Assembly: GCF_020382885.2 (NCBI RefSeq)
Contig: NC_058510.1
Span: 7,684,862 to 7,748,861, forward strand
Length of the DNA: 64,000 bases
Source of the DNA: Scatophagus argus
Taxonomy: Eukaryota; Chordata; Actinopteri; Scatophagidae
Direction: 5' to 3'
A model generated the notes under the pieces. That model made no database searches and was not told the DNA's origin. It saw nothing but the letters and a program-made list of their open reading frames with translations. Within the stretch, counting starts at the first letter, position 1; each line of letters starts with the position of its first letter. This document shows, one piece after another, positions 20,501-33,655 of the stretch. Made by a program: the position numbers and the translations under genes.

Positions 20501-23500
20501 GAGTGCATGTCGACACTTAGACACAATCTGACAGATGTTTAATGTTTCAACGACTGCAGGAATTTAATCCAGTGTTTAATGGCTACGCTGACACTGTAAC
20601 GAAGCATGGAAAACATCTGACACCTGACTCCACCCAAACCACTCATCTGTCCTAGAAAAGCCTGTTTAGCATTTGGGCAGATTGGGCTTTCCTGTGAACC
20701 CTTACGTAAGTCTCATTGTTGCTGACAAACGGTGAGTCCTGTCAGTCACGCCTGGACTTGTCCTTATCCCCACAGGAATGAAAATAACCCTCCCCAGCCC
20801 AGAAAATTGTGCTTCCGAGAACATGAAATGAAAACAATTTTTTGCTGTTGCTTTGTTGTTTTTTTTTTTCTTTCTTTTTTTTTGGAAAGATGTCCGCATC
20901 AGTAAGACATACTTAAAAAACTAATGCGTATTTTCTTTGCAGAAAAGTTTGACTTTTACAAAAGTATGCTTTTGTTTGTTGTGGCAAATCCTGATGTTTT
21001 GTTAATTTTACTCAATTACCTTTGCATGTAAGAAAAAAGAAAAAAAAAGATAAGTCAACCGTTTCTGAGGAAGCTTAAATAAGGCAAAAACCCAGGAAAC
21101 CAAAATACTCAGAAACTCAGAAAGTTAAAAGTATCTGAAATAGAAAAGTTTAGACTTTCGGCTAATGTGAGTGAGGCTGGTAATTCGTGTGCATAACAAA
21201 CAAACCAGAAGTGGCTGTTTGAGCAAACCACAGTAAACCTTGAGAATGAGACAAACTTCATCCATATGGGATGTTATTTCATATCCTCCTTTCATCCTTT
21301 CTCTTTCTTGGTCAGAGGTAAACAAAGGGCAGCCACCCAGGCCGTCTCTGCGTGACATTGTGGCCGAGAGAGTAGCTTCATAATTTGTCTGAAATTAAGA
21401 AAAAAAAAAAAAAAAAACCCAGCTTCTCTCTGTGTGCTGCACTATGCAGAAAACCATACCAAGACAGCAAGGACTGCAGGAATTTTAATTTATACATTTG
21501 CCTTGCAACATGGCACGCTCTTAAAGACACAGGCACATGCACAGAGAGCTACGTGGTGAGGCGACGCGCTGCTGTCAGCAGTGAAGGGAGTGGGGTTGGC
21601 TGAGGCAAAGAGCTTACTCACTTCAGTGCTGTGGTGCATACAGCGTCTCTCCTCAGGATACACACTAACTGTTGGTGTGTGTGTGATTTTAAGAAGAGGA
21701 TTCAAATCAAACCTCAAAAAAGGAACACACACACACAAGGTAAGAAGATCTTTTCGACTTTAATTACTACTTTGTTCAGTACTTTGTTAATTGTTTAAAG
21801 TGGAAACAAGTCAGACTATCACAAGAAGTACATAAAGAACCCTGGGATGTGTTTTTCTTATCAGTTCTTCACCATATCAAGTGCTGACAAGGTTGTACAT
21901 GGAGTCTTGTTTAGACTAAGTTTCTTGGAGATTTAATTCTGTTTTATATGTTTGTAGCCTGAATTTGAAGTCAATAAAGTAAACATCTCACATTTACTGA
22001 TAACACCGCAATGTATACTAACAAGTATTGTTCCTTGTATTTTCCAGTAGTTAAGAGTTCACTTTAGCATTAGACTAACAGTCAAAGTTCAGCCGGCTCA
22101 GGATATTTTATGAGATTATTATAACCACAGGGAGGTAATGATAACAAGCTAAAAAAAATGTTCATCTCCTCAGTGTTTTTGCTCCTTGTAAACATTTCTT
22201 TTGACAGAGTCATAGACTAAAGTTTACAATTACTTTTATTAGGAGTACTGTTAGTATAGTTTCAACCACAGTGGTCTGGACTTCTGTCTCAGTTAATTTG
22301 CTTTAATCCATTTCGTTTTTTTACATAAAATAAAATCTCATGTACATCGCGTGATCCAAATGTAAACAAAACAGTCACAACATGCTTTTCAATAGAAAGA
22401 ATAATCCTAAATAGCAAAATTCTCAAAAAGTTGTGTGATCATCTGATGATGCAAAAAGCTTGTTAACATCATTAGTAATGTGTGTGCAAACAGCATGAAA
22501 ACAAGCCTGTATAATACATTATGCTCATATTATACCTGCCATCTGGCCTTTGACAACTTTTTCTTTCTCTGTTCAACTTGTGAAGACCAAATAACCCAAA
22601 CAACCATATTAAAAACAGACAATTCTATCAACCTATTACGCTACCTTTACATATGAACTGCAGCTGCTGACACCACTGGAATACTTGACATATTTTTGTC
22701 TCAGTGAACATCTGTTCAGTAACTCCTGCTCCTCCCATAAGGGATGTAATGACTCATTATATAACAAACCTGGATACTTTTCATAATATGACTGCTGTCG
22801 TTGGAAAGTATGATTTGCCAAAACTCTTCTGAGAAGCAAAATATTTGGTCCTAAGCCAGGGAATGTGTCATCTGTCACGTAATGCATTTTGTTGTTGGGT
22901 TTCACAGTTTTCTGAACTCCTCCCATCAGTAAATTTGATTAAATACAAAACACATAATAAATATACTACGTGAACCTCCACTTCAAGTTCCATTAGATTA
23001 TGACGTTCCTCAAGAAACTGTTCGATCGTTTTCCAGCCAACAAGAATTATCTTTGATCAGAGCCAGTCAGTGTCATTACGTAGACCCATATATGCATGTA
23101 TTTACTAGTCCTCAGTAGCCACAGCATCTTCATCTGGAGCGAACAACTCGGGAGTTTGGATCAAAGTCTGACTTCAAAAGATTGTCCTGTTGAACTAGCA
23201 CATACCATATCCAACAGCATCACGTTGGACTTGAATCTAGCAGGATACCTTAGTTGCACCTTGGCATACTCATCTCTCCACATACTGCCTGTCAATGGCA
23301 ACATTGTCTCTTACTGGCTAAGTGACATTTATCATTAAAAGAAAAATACTGGAAGTGTGATATATGGATGAATGTGCCAGCAGTTAAAGTCTACGACCTG
23401 CAAACAGTGTTCTACACGGCGGACGTGTATTTGCAGCACAGCTTGTGCTGCTTTACGAGGAAAAAATAACAGTTCTACGGTGAATCCTGATCTTTTCCCT

Positions 23501-26500
23501 TATTGTTAATCACAGAAATTGAGATTAAATGAGTAGTAAACCAAACGCTACCAGTTTAAAGTCTATAACTCAACTAGTCTCCAGCACATTACAAATTAGC
23601 GGAATTCAAAAGCTAATTAGCTGCTTTGCAATTCTTTTGTCTGCCGTTTTCTCAGAGTTGTGCTCACAGGGTTTATTCAAGCCCACACACAGTTCAGACA
23701 GACAGGGCTTAAACTATCAGACAAACCATGCATGAGAGATTCCTTTGATGCTGAATACAGAAAAGAACTTCCTTTTCCTGTTATTCTGTTGCTCTTGTTC
23801 TGTTGAACAACACTTAAATGCAGTGGATTGTCTGTATAGCCCATATCACACCATTTTTTTCCACTTTAAAAATATAGCAAATGACTTCCTAAATTGTACT
23901 CTGTTTTTTTGGCCACTACAGCAAAATGGAAGATTTCGACTACAGTGAGGACTCCAGCTTTAATGACAGTTACGATTACAATTATGAACACAGCGTTTGC
24001 GACAAGGAGGCGGTGCGCTCATTTGCAGGCATCTTCCTCCCGATCATCTATGCCTTGGCTCTGGTGGTTGGCCTGGCTGGGAATGCCCTGGTAGTGGTGG
24101 TCTACACATCAAAGGTGCGACTACGGACCCTGACAGATGTGTGCATCCTTAACCTCGCCATTTCGGACCTGCTGCTTCTCTTCACCCTGCCTTTCTGGGC
24201 AGCGGATGCTGTCCATGGTTGGAAGTTGGGTCCCGAGGCCTGCAAGCTCACCTCCTTTCTCTACAGCACCAACTTCAGCTGTGGCATGCTGATGCTGGCA
24301 TGCATCAGTGTGGATCGCTACCGTGCTGTAGTCTGCAATCCAACAGGCAGAACTGGGACAGGCCCACGAGCGAGGAGACTGTGGCTCCTGGTGTGTGTGT
24401 TGCTGTGGACTGTAGCAGGCTTTCTTGGTCTTCCAGAACTTATCTTCTCCACAGTGAAGCACTCCCATCACAGGATGGCCTGTACAGCTGTTTACCCTAA
24501 CAACATGGCTCGACCTGCAAAGGCTGCCCTGGAGCTGCTGGAGGTGTTCCTTAGATTCTTACTACCCTTCTTGGTCATGGTGGTGTGCTACTGCTGTGTG
24601 GGCCGAGTGCTGAGTCAGGCAGCTGGGGTGCGGAGAGACCGGAAGTGGCGTGCCCTGCGGGTCCTGCTGGCAGTGGTGACTGTATTCCTGCTAACCCAGC
24701 TGCCCTACAACGTGGTCAAGCTATGCCGAGCAATGGACGTTATCTACATCCTTGTGACCGACTGTGATGTGAGCAAGGGCCTGGATCATGCTCTCCAAGT
24801 GACAGAGGGCCTGGCACTGACTCACGCCTGCATTAACCCTGTCCTCTATGCCTTCATTGGGTCCTCCTTCAGGGGACATGTCCTCAAGGCTGCAAAGCAC
24901 CTTGGGCAGCGACTTGGGAGACACCCAAGACACGTCAACGAGGAACCAGCAGTGGAGATTGCGCTCAACACGCACAACCAAACACAATCCCAGTCTGGAT
25001 CAGAAGACCAAGACACCAGCACCTTTACTATTTAAGACTCAAAGCATGTTTCTGTTTTCCTGTAAGCATCTATACAAAATCATACATCTATGTATAGATT
25101 TTTACTACCGCACAAGATATATAGTATTATTTTACTATCATACAAGATAGACATTAATCATTAGAATTAAAAACCATTTATAATTCTAATAATTCTTAGC
25201 ATGTAAAATTTACAGCATATGTACAATGAGTTTATATGCACTAACGAAGTATTTTGTATAAATGATGTATTTTGTTAAATAAAAGAACAAAGATTTTCAG
25301 TGACATGCATCTACTAACATTTGTTGCAATTAAATGCAGCTGAACATCAAGATGCTCCGAGTGCTTTTCTGTGTCCTCACGACAAGTCCAACTGAACCTT
25401 AGAGTCTGCGCCGCCATCCATGTGATCATCTGAATCGCATTTTGTTACATCTCAGCGCTTTGGGTTGAGATGACGGATGACTTGATTGCACAGTGGGTGA
25501 CCCATTGTGTAGGAAAACATTTGGCAAATTCAGAACAGCAAACAGCAGGAAGGACCCCTTGATGACGTCAAATTTGGAGACAGCAAAGCAGCATGTTATT
25601 TTGGAGGCGCTTTAATCGTGACTGGAGTGATTACTCACTCATCTTCCTTTATTTCAATAATCTGAGCTTGAATAAGCAAATGGTTTGTAGTAGAGTGCAA
25701 TCCATAGCTTCATGTAGTGACATGCCATTTTAGTGGTGTATTATGCTCTCTCTAACATGCTAAAAACAGTAATTTTTCCTTTGAAATAACTCTTCGTGTA
25801 ACATTCTACTCAGGCTAACCCTAATACATTCAACACACAAAATTTAGGCTCAAAGCGCTGGATGGCCACAGTCCAAGAGTTAAAATGTGCTTTTATCAAG
25901 CCTGTGTACATTACTGCTATGATTGTGAGCAGTGAGCTTCAATTGTCAAACCCTCTTGACCAGATCCACCACAGACAGCTCATAAAGGTCTTAAAGCTTA
26001 AACAAATTCCATGGTTTACTGTTCTCCCTATTTGCAGTACCTGTTAGTCATCCTCTTTCCACTGTATTGGCTTACAGTTGGGATGCGTGGGAGGTGGACT
26101 TCGAAAACAAAAATAAAACTTAGGTGTGTCCACTTAAAAAGAGAAAAGTTAAACAGGTAAACAAGGAAGTTTTCATTCCAGTGTGAGCCCACTTAGTAAT
26201 GTATCAACAAGCCATTGTCAAATTCTGCCTTTCCAATCTGCTTTTCAATTGAACCCCAGACATCTCAGGCTTTTCTTAAACAGTAAATGAGTAATGGCAA
26301 GCATTACGTGTCTCAACATTATTTACTGTAACCCCAAAACACATGGGTCTTTAACTGACCAATCACAACACTGCCTGAGGAAAATCAAAATCATAATGAC
26401 CTGTATGACGATTACGTTCCACTAGCAACTACCAGTAATGTTAAACATGTGTACCTCGTCTAGGCAAACACCAATAGCTCAAAGATAAAAAACTGCAGGT

Positions 26501-29500
26501 CTGGGAACAATCGTAATACATTATCGTCATGCCCAAGGGACAATCTTATACAGTCTCCCCTCCACAGAGCTGCCAAGACAACATGTATGGACCCTCCCAT
26601 TCAGCTACTCAGCATTGGAGAAAAGGGAAATGTGAAAAGAAACACGGCAACACACTGAGTGGGTTTTCGTCTAATTGGAGAGCACCGACGGGTTATTCCA
26701 TGACAAGTAGTAGTTGGTCTAAAAAGTCATGACAATCTAATGTGGAAACTGCTATGTAATTAATATAATGAAATACAGCATACGAGCCGTAGATGACTCA
26801 TCTTTACTTTCTGTCCTCTATCAGAAAAACTGGTGCAAGAATATAAACAATTGCTCAGATCTGCTTTTAGGGGACATGTTGTTCAGGTTGCCAGGGGCCA
26901 GTGGATGGGGAAACACCCATTAATGTCAGTTACATAACTCCAAGAGCTGGCAGTTATATTTGGTATTTGATACTTGGAAACAATGAGATACAATGCCAAA
27001 ATATCTGTCTTTTAAACTAACTTAGATTAACACAACTAGTTTTACTTCCACTTTTGTACATTAAAATTGAACTGACTGTGACTGGATATTATGACTCACT
27101 GCAGAGGTACAAAAGTCACTGATATTCAGGCTTGAGGAGGACAGATTTGTTTCCTACTAATGGTAATTTCTCTTCCAAGGAAAGATAAAACTAAAGAAAA
27201 AAAAAAAAGAGAGAGGGTAGTCATGGTGACATGGACCATGTACCTCATAAAGGTAACAATTTGAAAATGGAAAGCCTGCTCATCTTAAGTAAACCACAAT
27301 GCTTTAAGTTTCCAACAACAGGAAGGAACTCCGTGCAGATGTAAAAAAAAAAAAACCTACAAAAACAGCAGGCCACTGTTTTCCTTTAAGCTGGGAATCA
27401 AAACCTCAGACCATCTGTGTCAGAGGAAACATCTGGAATATCTTTCTCTTCACAGTGATTTAGGAGGTGCATGATAAACATCTAAAACACTAATAGGACT
27501 TTTAAATATTTCTGTGATAGCCAACAATTAAATCCTAAGTCCCTAACATTTAATTTTATAATGTTGTTGAATTGATTTGCAGTTTACCGTCAAATGATGT
27601 TCAATAATTTTAACAAGATAATGTTAAGCAGACTCATTTACAGAGCCAATCAGAATCACCTTGAATCACTTACCACGACTGGCTAATTAGAAGTAAGTGA
27701 CTATTGACTGTTGACGTGTTATGGTTTGAATTCGTGACCTATTCTGATCCAATCTACTGGAAAATCAAAGCAGCTCTGATATAAATTTTCCAGAATTTAA
27801 CAATGAAAGAATTTTCAAGGCTATTAAAAAGCTGTTCATGTTATGTAATACTTGTTGTATGAGTCATTTGTGCTTTTTTTTGTTGTCCATATGCTGTCAG
27901 TTTGGGTAAACATTTATCTCAGTTCAGTTGTGCTTTGTTAAAGCAGCATCTTGATGGCATCTAAAATCCATCTCTTTTGGAGAAGTGCTCTGGGTATTTA
28001 ACAACAATAATCCCTTTCAGGCTCTTTCTTTGGTTTAAGGAGCCTTCAAACCGTGATTTACAGCAAGTTGATCTACACAAAACGACTCGCAGTTCAGCCT
28101 TTCAGTCCGACACGGAACAGGAAACTATAAATTGCTGTTAGTGAAATAATTCACGTTTTTTGCTAATGTAACTAACAGAAAAAAAGGACATACCACTGCT
28201 CCACCATTTCTTGCCATTTATGACGAAGTTGTTGTCATCCCTGCGAAGAGTGCACTCCATGTTTGTTGCATCACTGGAGGCCACATCAGGTTCTAGGAAA
28301 TTGACCACACATCAGTTTAAAACTCACAAAAGGACAAAGGACAGTAGTTTCACACTTTGTATTTCCCCTGCCTTTGCTTCATGCTGTATCATTTCTAAAA
28401 TTCCAGCTCAGACCACAGGCAGAGTGGTAAAAATCAACGGAGTGCAGTCACCCCATTTTCTGTAGAGCAGATGATCTTAAAAGTCAGAAGTAGCAATGCT
28501 TCTCAGCACAAGATGGATGTTCTTGTTCCTAATCAAGTGTTATAAATCAACCAAACTGGTGACAAAACACATCCCCCAAAACATTGCTAATCATCCTCTG
28601 TGTTTATGAAAAACCATGGGGAGGTTCACACCCACTGTAATCACCTCTGGCAACAGTATGGTTTCCAGGCGGCGTGGAAAGCAGAGGGGAGAAAACAGGC
28701 AAGAATTACTCATAGTAAGTTAGTGTTTACTGATGCCGTGCGGGATTTCTAAGCCATGTACAGAGTAGGTAGTAGCCGTACTGTGTGTTACTTGGCTCAT
28801 TTAAGACCACAGCCATCACTGGAATGTAAGCAGAAAAACAGAATAAGTATTTTGAGGAATGAACTTTTCATTCATGTCGCTGCTGACCTTGGAGGATATG
28901 GTGTGTTTTCTTTGCTCAGTCAGTCACAGTGACATTAAGCATGCGTTCCAAAGTCAGAGCATGGACATACCTGTCATACAGAAGCAGGAGCGGATCTCTC
29001 CTCTGAGCAGAGGATCCAGCCATTTCCCTTTTTGCTCCTCGCTGCCAAACATGTGGAGCACCTCCATATTTCCTGTGTCTGTGCAGAGACATCACACCCA
29101 CACCCCAACCTTTCAGAATACTGCAGTGTAAATTTGGAAAATGATATGCTCTCCAGGGTTTTAATCATACTGTTCTATCTTGCCTGACAAACAAAAATCT
29201 TACGAGGCAAATTTTGGGGATTTTTATGTTTTAAGCCCAGTGACTGAACTCACATATGCTCACAAGGCTGAAAAGTTGACATCTGGAGAGAATTCTACCT
29301 GACTCTGGAGGGAAAAATCTAATCCATGTTGTATGTACAAAATGTGAGGTCACGTTTAAGTACAGTCATGTAACTGATACAAATGAACCTGTAATATTCT
29401 AAAAAGTGTCCATAGTCACTGAAATTATCTAAAATCTGACATGATGTAGGATGTTTTACCAGGAGCCTGGCAGTTGAAGACTTCCGGGGCAAAGAGGCAG

Positions 29501-32500
29501 CGCCCAGTCTCCTCTGCAATGTAGGCATAGTCCAACTGGCTGAGACCACTGACAGCAGGCAGGAACAGGTTCCACAGCCCTGCCTCCCTGGCTTTCACCT
29601 GGACCCACAGGTACACATTACTATACACAGTGCACTGTGTGTGTGAACTGAATGCTTATTTCAAAGTAAATGCCAAAGATGACAAGCAAAGCTCAAGAAT
29701 TTGGAGCGAATCAGCACAGGCATAAATAACAGTATTTTTTGTTGAGTTTAAACTCTTAATGATGGATTGTGGAGTGTGGCTGATCCAGAAGGGAGGTGCA
29801 CTGTTTAGACAAGCTTAGGTTTTGAACCTTCTGGACTGATTCTGAAGTAACACCTCTTGGAGTTAATGTTATAAAGATTTTTCTTTTGTTCCCTAACCCA
29901 TGCGATTTTTACTCTGTTCTCATGTGGGTCTGTGTGGAAAAACAAAACGTGCCCACCAAACTGGATAATAATTAAAAAAAAACGATACATAAATACCCTT
30001 AATTTCTATACTTACTTACCTTTAGATCTTCTATTATTTGGGGTGTGTGCCACCTCTGTGGAGACTGAGCGTGTTTGGAGTAGTACTCTGCAACTTCCTG
30101 GAGAAAAACAGCAATTTTTATACAGTAATGCCACTATCAATCAATATCCTTTTGACTGTACTCTTAACAGGGTACCATAAAAAGACAAATATTTCTCCTA
30201 CTTTACAGTGTGCTAACGAAGTTACAAATATAATCTAATTTATAGTTAAATATGTGGCTCTGCTCCACAAAAAAAAAATACCCAACTTTGTTGACTGTTC
30301 CATAAAATAAAATAAATAAATAAAATAAAACTAAACAAGATCTGCAATACCATGTCTTTGCATCACACTGCTGGGCCACATTAACACGATGCCCAGCCAA
30401 CAGTGATGATTCCGCCTGCAATATAATTCATGTATCAACAGACTTCTTGTTCTCTCGCTTAAATGGACGAGTACTGAACGCGTGAATGAACTGGTGTGCC
30501 CTGTCAAATCCTTTCATGTCCAAGCTAAGAGTCCATCTGGGCAAATAAATCTCTCTTCTGTTCCTGGCAGCTCTTGGCACTGACCTCCTGAGCAGGAAGT
30601 ATGTATTGTCTCATGAAGTCTTTGACCTGCTGGAGAACAGCCTGACCATTTGCTGTCTGCAGAAACAGACCATCTTCTGTAGAACGTGCAGCAGGACTAG
30701 CAACAGAGAATATTTCACATGTTAGAAAGCCAAAGGCAATATCAGAAGCAGCAGCTGGATGCCAAATTCCAAGCGTTGCTGGCTCAACTTTACACAACCG
30801 GTGGAATCCATCTGTTTTCTGGCCTACAATCACAGTGAATTTAATTTAAAAATTCTGTTATCAACAATATTCTGTTGATAACAGAATGTTTGGTCTGTCA
30901 GATCTATTAATGCTTACATTAGTACATTAATGCATAGTAGTAAAATGAATACTTCCTAAATAGTCTGCAACTTTCATGAATTTGGGGTGAAGTGAGTGTT
31001 GCCACAAATGGATAAAATTATACCAGGAAAGCAGATATCAGTCAGACAGCCATTCACACCGTTTAGGATCTTTTTTTTTTTTTAAAAAAAAAAACTGAGT
31101 TACTGTACTGATCACCAACCGATGTAAAACACCTCACAGACATTTTATTTCTTAACTAGTAGCTACAACTGCAACCAACCTCTGTGCAAGCTGCAAGGCA
31201 ACCTTAGACAAGGGCTCCACACACTGGCCAAACTGGGCTGCATTGGGAGCGCTGGCATTACCCAGTAGGTGGCGTGCATAGATCCCCTGATGGATAAAAG
31301 TGGCAAATATACAAAAGTACAAAAAATTAAAATGTATGTATCTAGAAAAGGCAAAGAGGGATACAATTGCAGTAGAGCTTTATATATAAAGAGGCACAAA
31401 CCTGGGCAATTCCTGCCATTTTAAAGACAGAGAGGGCCAAGTAGAAGTTCATCTGTGGCAAAGCAGATGGGATCCCCCGGCACTGGCAGTAAATAGAGAT
31501 TAGGTCACTCACAGTTGGGATACCTGCTCATTAGTTGGACGAGGAGACAGAAAAGGCACAACAATTAATGGAACAGACACAAAACCTTCTAGAACACAGT
31601 ATTTATCTATTTGAGCCATTTTCTATACTCGTTACAATGTTGTGGGTTGTTATTTGTTATCATTACCTTCTATTCCTTTCAAGCTGCCCATTGTGCTGAT
31701 GACAGTAATGTTTGCAGGCCAGTAGTGGTGCATGAGGAAGTAGGCCAAGTCTGCCAAAGGTTGTCCAGTGGTCGACAGCTCCCAGTCCAACAACGCTATC
31801 ACACGTGCCTGACGACATCAAAAACACTTTGCAAAACTTTACATTCACATGAAAAAGATGTGCAAGAACAACTGTTCATGGAGCTGTACCTCTGTTGGAT
31901 GGAATATCAAATTGTCCAGTCGGAAATCTCCATGGACAAGTGTGACCTCGTTATCACTGGCTGGCAAATTCTTCATCAACCAATCAGACAGTTCATTCAT
32001 GGCTGGTATGTCTCTGTGGGCTGCTGCTTTGTACTGTTTCGTCCAGGTAGACACCTTTAGAGACGAAAAACCACTTTTTAACGTCATTGCATTAGCTACA
32101 ATTTTCCAGAGAAGGTGTATAAAGTTATTTCGATTTATTGAGTACAAAGTGTTATCTCACTTGTCTCCTGCAGTAGCCTGATCCTTTTCCATACCCTTCA
32201 AGGTTTAGTGATGCCAGGTCCAGTGAGTGCAGCTTTGCCAGCACTTCCACTGCAGCAACATATAGAGCTGTTCTCTCTGCTGCACTGACTCCAGGGAGAC
32301 GAAGATCCCTGAATATACGCCCCTGGATAAACAAGAGTATTTTTTCCACAATATGTATCTTTTAATCTCATGATAGGTGACCATTATATGACATAAAGTA
32401 CAAATTTGGAAATCTGGGCTTCAATTTTGTATATTAAATCAGCATATGTGAGCAAGAAAACTAAAGTGAGTCCAAAGTTCAACTTTTGAATACAGAGTAA

Positions 32501-33655
32501 AGGTCAAGCAAAACAGCAATATAATTAATAAGACTGCAAGGACATCATGCTGGCCTTAGGAACACAAACTTACCCTCACATGCTCCATCAAGTAGAACTC
32601 TGTTCCAATGACTTCAGCATCCGTGCAGTGCAGGAGAGGCTGAGGTACAGGGAAGCCAGCAGCGAACAGGGCCTTCTGCACCCGATACTCCCTGTCCACC
32701 TGCAACATCCACCATTTCATATTGAAACATCACCCATTCTCTGAGCTGTAAGATATTATCCTAACATCCTTTTCCCCCACGGGTCCCACTAGATGTTCCT
32801 TATGATTCTCTACTCAGATACAGATAAGCAACATAAAGCTTCTTGGAAAGGACTGCTGGTATGTGATGTTGCTGTAATTCTAGAAATTCAGACAATATTC
32901 ATTTGGCACACATACAATTTATTCATTTATCTTAAGTTTCAGTCAGAGTACAGACAAGCATAACGTTGAGTATTTCTGGAGATTAACCTTTTCCATTCAC
33001 AATTGATATTTTCTTGAGATTTGAGCTGTTCTCTCCTGGAAAGTAATGACTGCTTATAAACTTAACAAAACAATACCTAGACTCAAATAACTGTCTTAGA
33101 ATTTCCTCCATTTCCCCTATAATTAGTATCAAAATGAATACTATAATTTTTAAAAGTGTGGCTTTCACAAAAGAGACAGTGCTTTAAATGTATCCCTTGA
33201 GCTTTAGTAGTGAAACAGCTGCACACACAACAGCGCTGCCATTTAATCGCGTTGCTAACTTTTCAATCGACCAAAGTTATTGATTTATCAAACCTTACCT
33301 TGTGAGCCCCTGGCAGCAGCTCACCTGGAGGTTTCTTCCTGAGAACATAGCTGTTTGAGCGGGTTTGGATTAGGAAGGTTGGGTTTGACTGACCGGCACT
33401 GGAAAGACAACAGGACGCTGTTAGCCTGTTACCAGCTAACTAAACAAGAATTGTAAAGTATTAGCTTTTAATGGCTCGTTTGACATCGCTGGAAAATTGC
33501 GAAACAAACCAGCTCGATTTAACGTTATCTTACCTGTACTGTCTGACAGTGAGTGTGTCATTATTTGACACCAGAGACTTTACAGACAGATAACTTAAAA
33601 GTCTATCAACACTGAATTTATGTTGCTGACGGACAGGAGTTGTCAGGTCGTCCAT
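17377..33655 (-). CDS. acad11: Acyl-CoA dehydrogenase family member 11, 768 aa, 20 coding exons
   Basis: Two-domain enzyme: an N-terminal aminoglycoside-phosphotransferase-like kinase (about residues 40-300) and a C-terminal flavin acyl-CoA dehydrogenase (about 380-768). The family handles very-long-chain acyl-CoA and 4-hydroxy acids. Exons on the - strand: 33534-33655, 33299-33398, 32574-32699, 32161-32322, 31890-32054, 31667-31808, 31402-31523, 31180-31286, 30585-30696, 30020-30097, 29460-29598, 28971-29078, 28194-28292, 19709-19778, 18918-19003, 18718-18789, 18352-18506, 18101-18217, 17600-17709, 17377-17491. Kinase motifs are HGDFRLDN at about 211-218 and [14 protein letters not shown]. 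Dehydrogenase motifs are [41 protein letters not shown] and [11 protein letters not shown] (D742). The protein ends AKL, a candidate peroxisomal signal, and shows no mitochondrial presequence. Intron 13 hosts ackr4 on the opposite strand. Confidence 0.95.
17540..17592. repeat. (GT)n plus 12-G run in the last acad11 intron
   Basis: On the acad11 sense strand this reads as poly-C then (CA)n. The tract starts a few bases after the exon 19 donor (GTAAGTGCC). The intron is only 108 bases (17492-17599), so the repeat fills about half of it. Confidence 0.85.
21738..21745 (+). other. Candidate splice donor of an ackr4 5' UTR exon
   Basis: AAG|GTAAGA follows a CA-rich stretch. It is the best + strand donor I found upstream of the ackr4 acceptor at 23920-23921. 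Pairing of the two is inferred, with no transcript evidence. Confidence 0.25.
23926..25035 (+). CDS. ackr4: Atypical chemokine receptor 4 (CCRL1), 369 aa, intronless CDS nested in acad11
   Basis: Seven-transmembrane scavenger receptor; the family internalises CCL19, CCL21 and CCL25 without G-protein signalling. The single open frame has an acidic, tyrosine-rich N-terminus ([15 protein letters not shown]), suited to tyrosine sulfation and chemokine binding. TM1 has [12 protein letters not shown] (49-60), TM2 [18 protein letters not shown] (75-92), then HGW. TM3 ends in ISVDRY with DRY at 130-132, TM6 has TQLPYNVVK, and TM7 has [11 protein letters not shown]. The tail is Ser/Thr-rich and ends STFTI, close to the mammalian ending STFSI. 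CDAVHGW-type spacing and AVHGW..LG..CK match ACKR4 better than CCR7 or CCR9. A splice acceptor (CACTACAG, ending 23921) lies four bases before the ATG, so the 5' UTR is probably spliced. An AATAAA is at 25278-25283. Confidence 0.92.
   Translation: MEDFDYSEDSSFNDSYDYNYEHSVCDKEAVRSFAGIFLPIIYALALVVGLAGNALVVVVYTSKVRLRTLTDVCILNLAISDLLLLFTLPFWAADAVHGWKLGPEACKLTSFLYSTNFSCGMLMLACISVDRYRAVVCNPTGRTGTGPRARRLWLLVCVLLWTVAGFLGLPELIFSTVKHSHHRMACTAVYPNNMARPAKAALELLEVFLRFLLPFLVMVVCYCCVGRVLSQAAGVRRDRKWRALRVLLAVVTVFLLTQLPYNVVKLCRAMDVIYILVTDCDVSKGLDHALQVTEGLALTHACINPVLYAFIGSSFRGHVLKAAKHLGQRLGRHPRHVNEEPAVEIALNTHNQTQSQSGSEDQDTSTFTI
25278..25283 (+). other. Candidate poly(A) signal of ackr4
   Basis: AATAAA about 240 bases past the ackr4 stop, giving a short 3' UTR within the acad11 intron. 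Usage is inferred. Confidence 0.5.
30852..30887. repeat. Perfect inverted repeat, 15-bp arms with 6-base loop
   Basis: Arms 30852-30866 and 30873-30887 are exact reverse complements around ATATTC. The repeat lies in acad11 intron 8. Confidence 0.85.

Larger units (their letters stand above)
19779..28193. other. acad11 intron 13, host of ackr4
   Basis: An 8.4 kb intron between the exon ending WWSSG and the one starting AGNPKCK. Apart from ackr4 (23926-25035, + strand) and a possible upstream ackr4 leader exon, I see only AT-rich sequence, T and A runs, and short meaningless frames in 19780-21400, 21760-23900 and 25300-28190. Confidence 0.75.

Noticed and set aside
31611..32060. 149-codon open frame on the + strand
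   Set aside because: It is antisense across acad11 exons 5 and 6, which account for the open reading.
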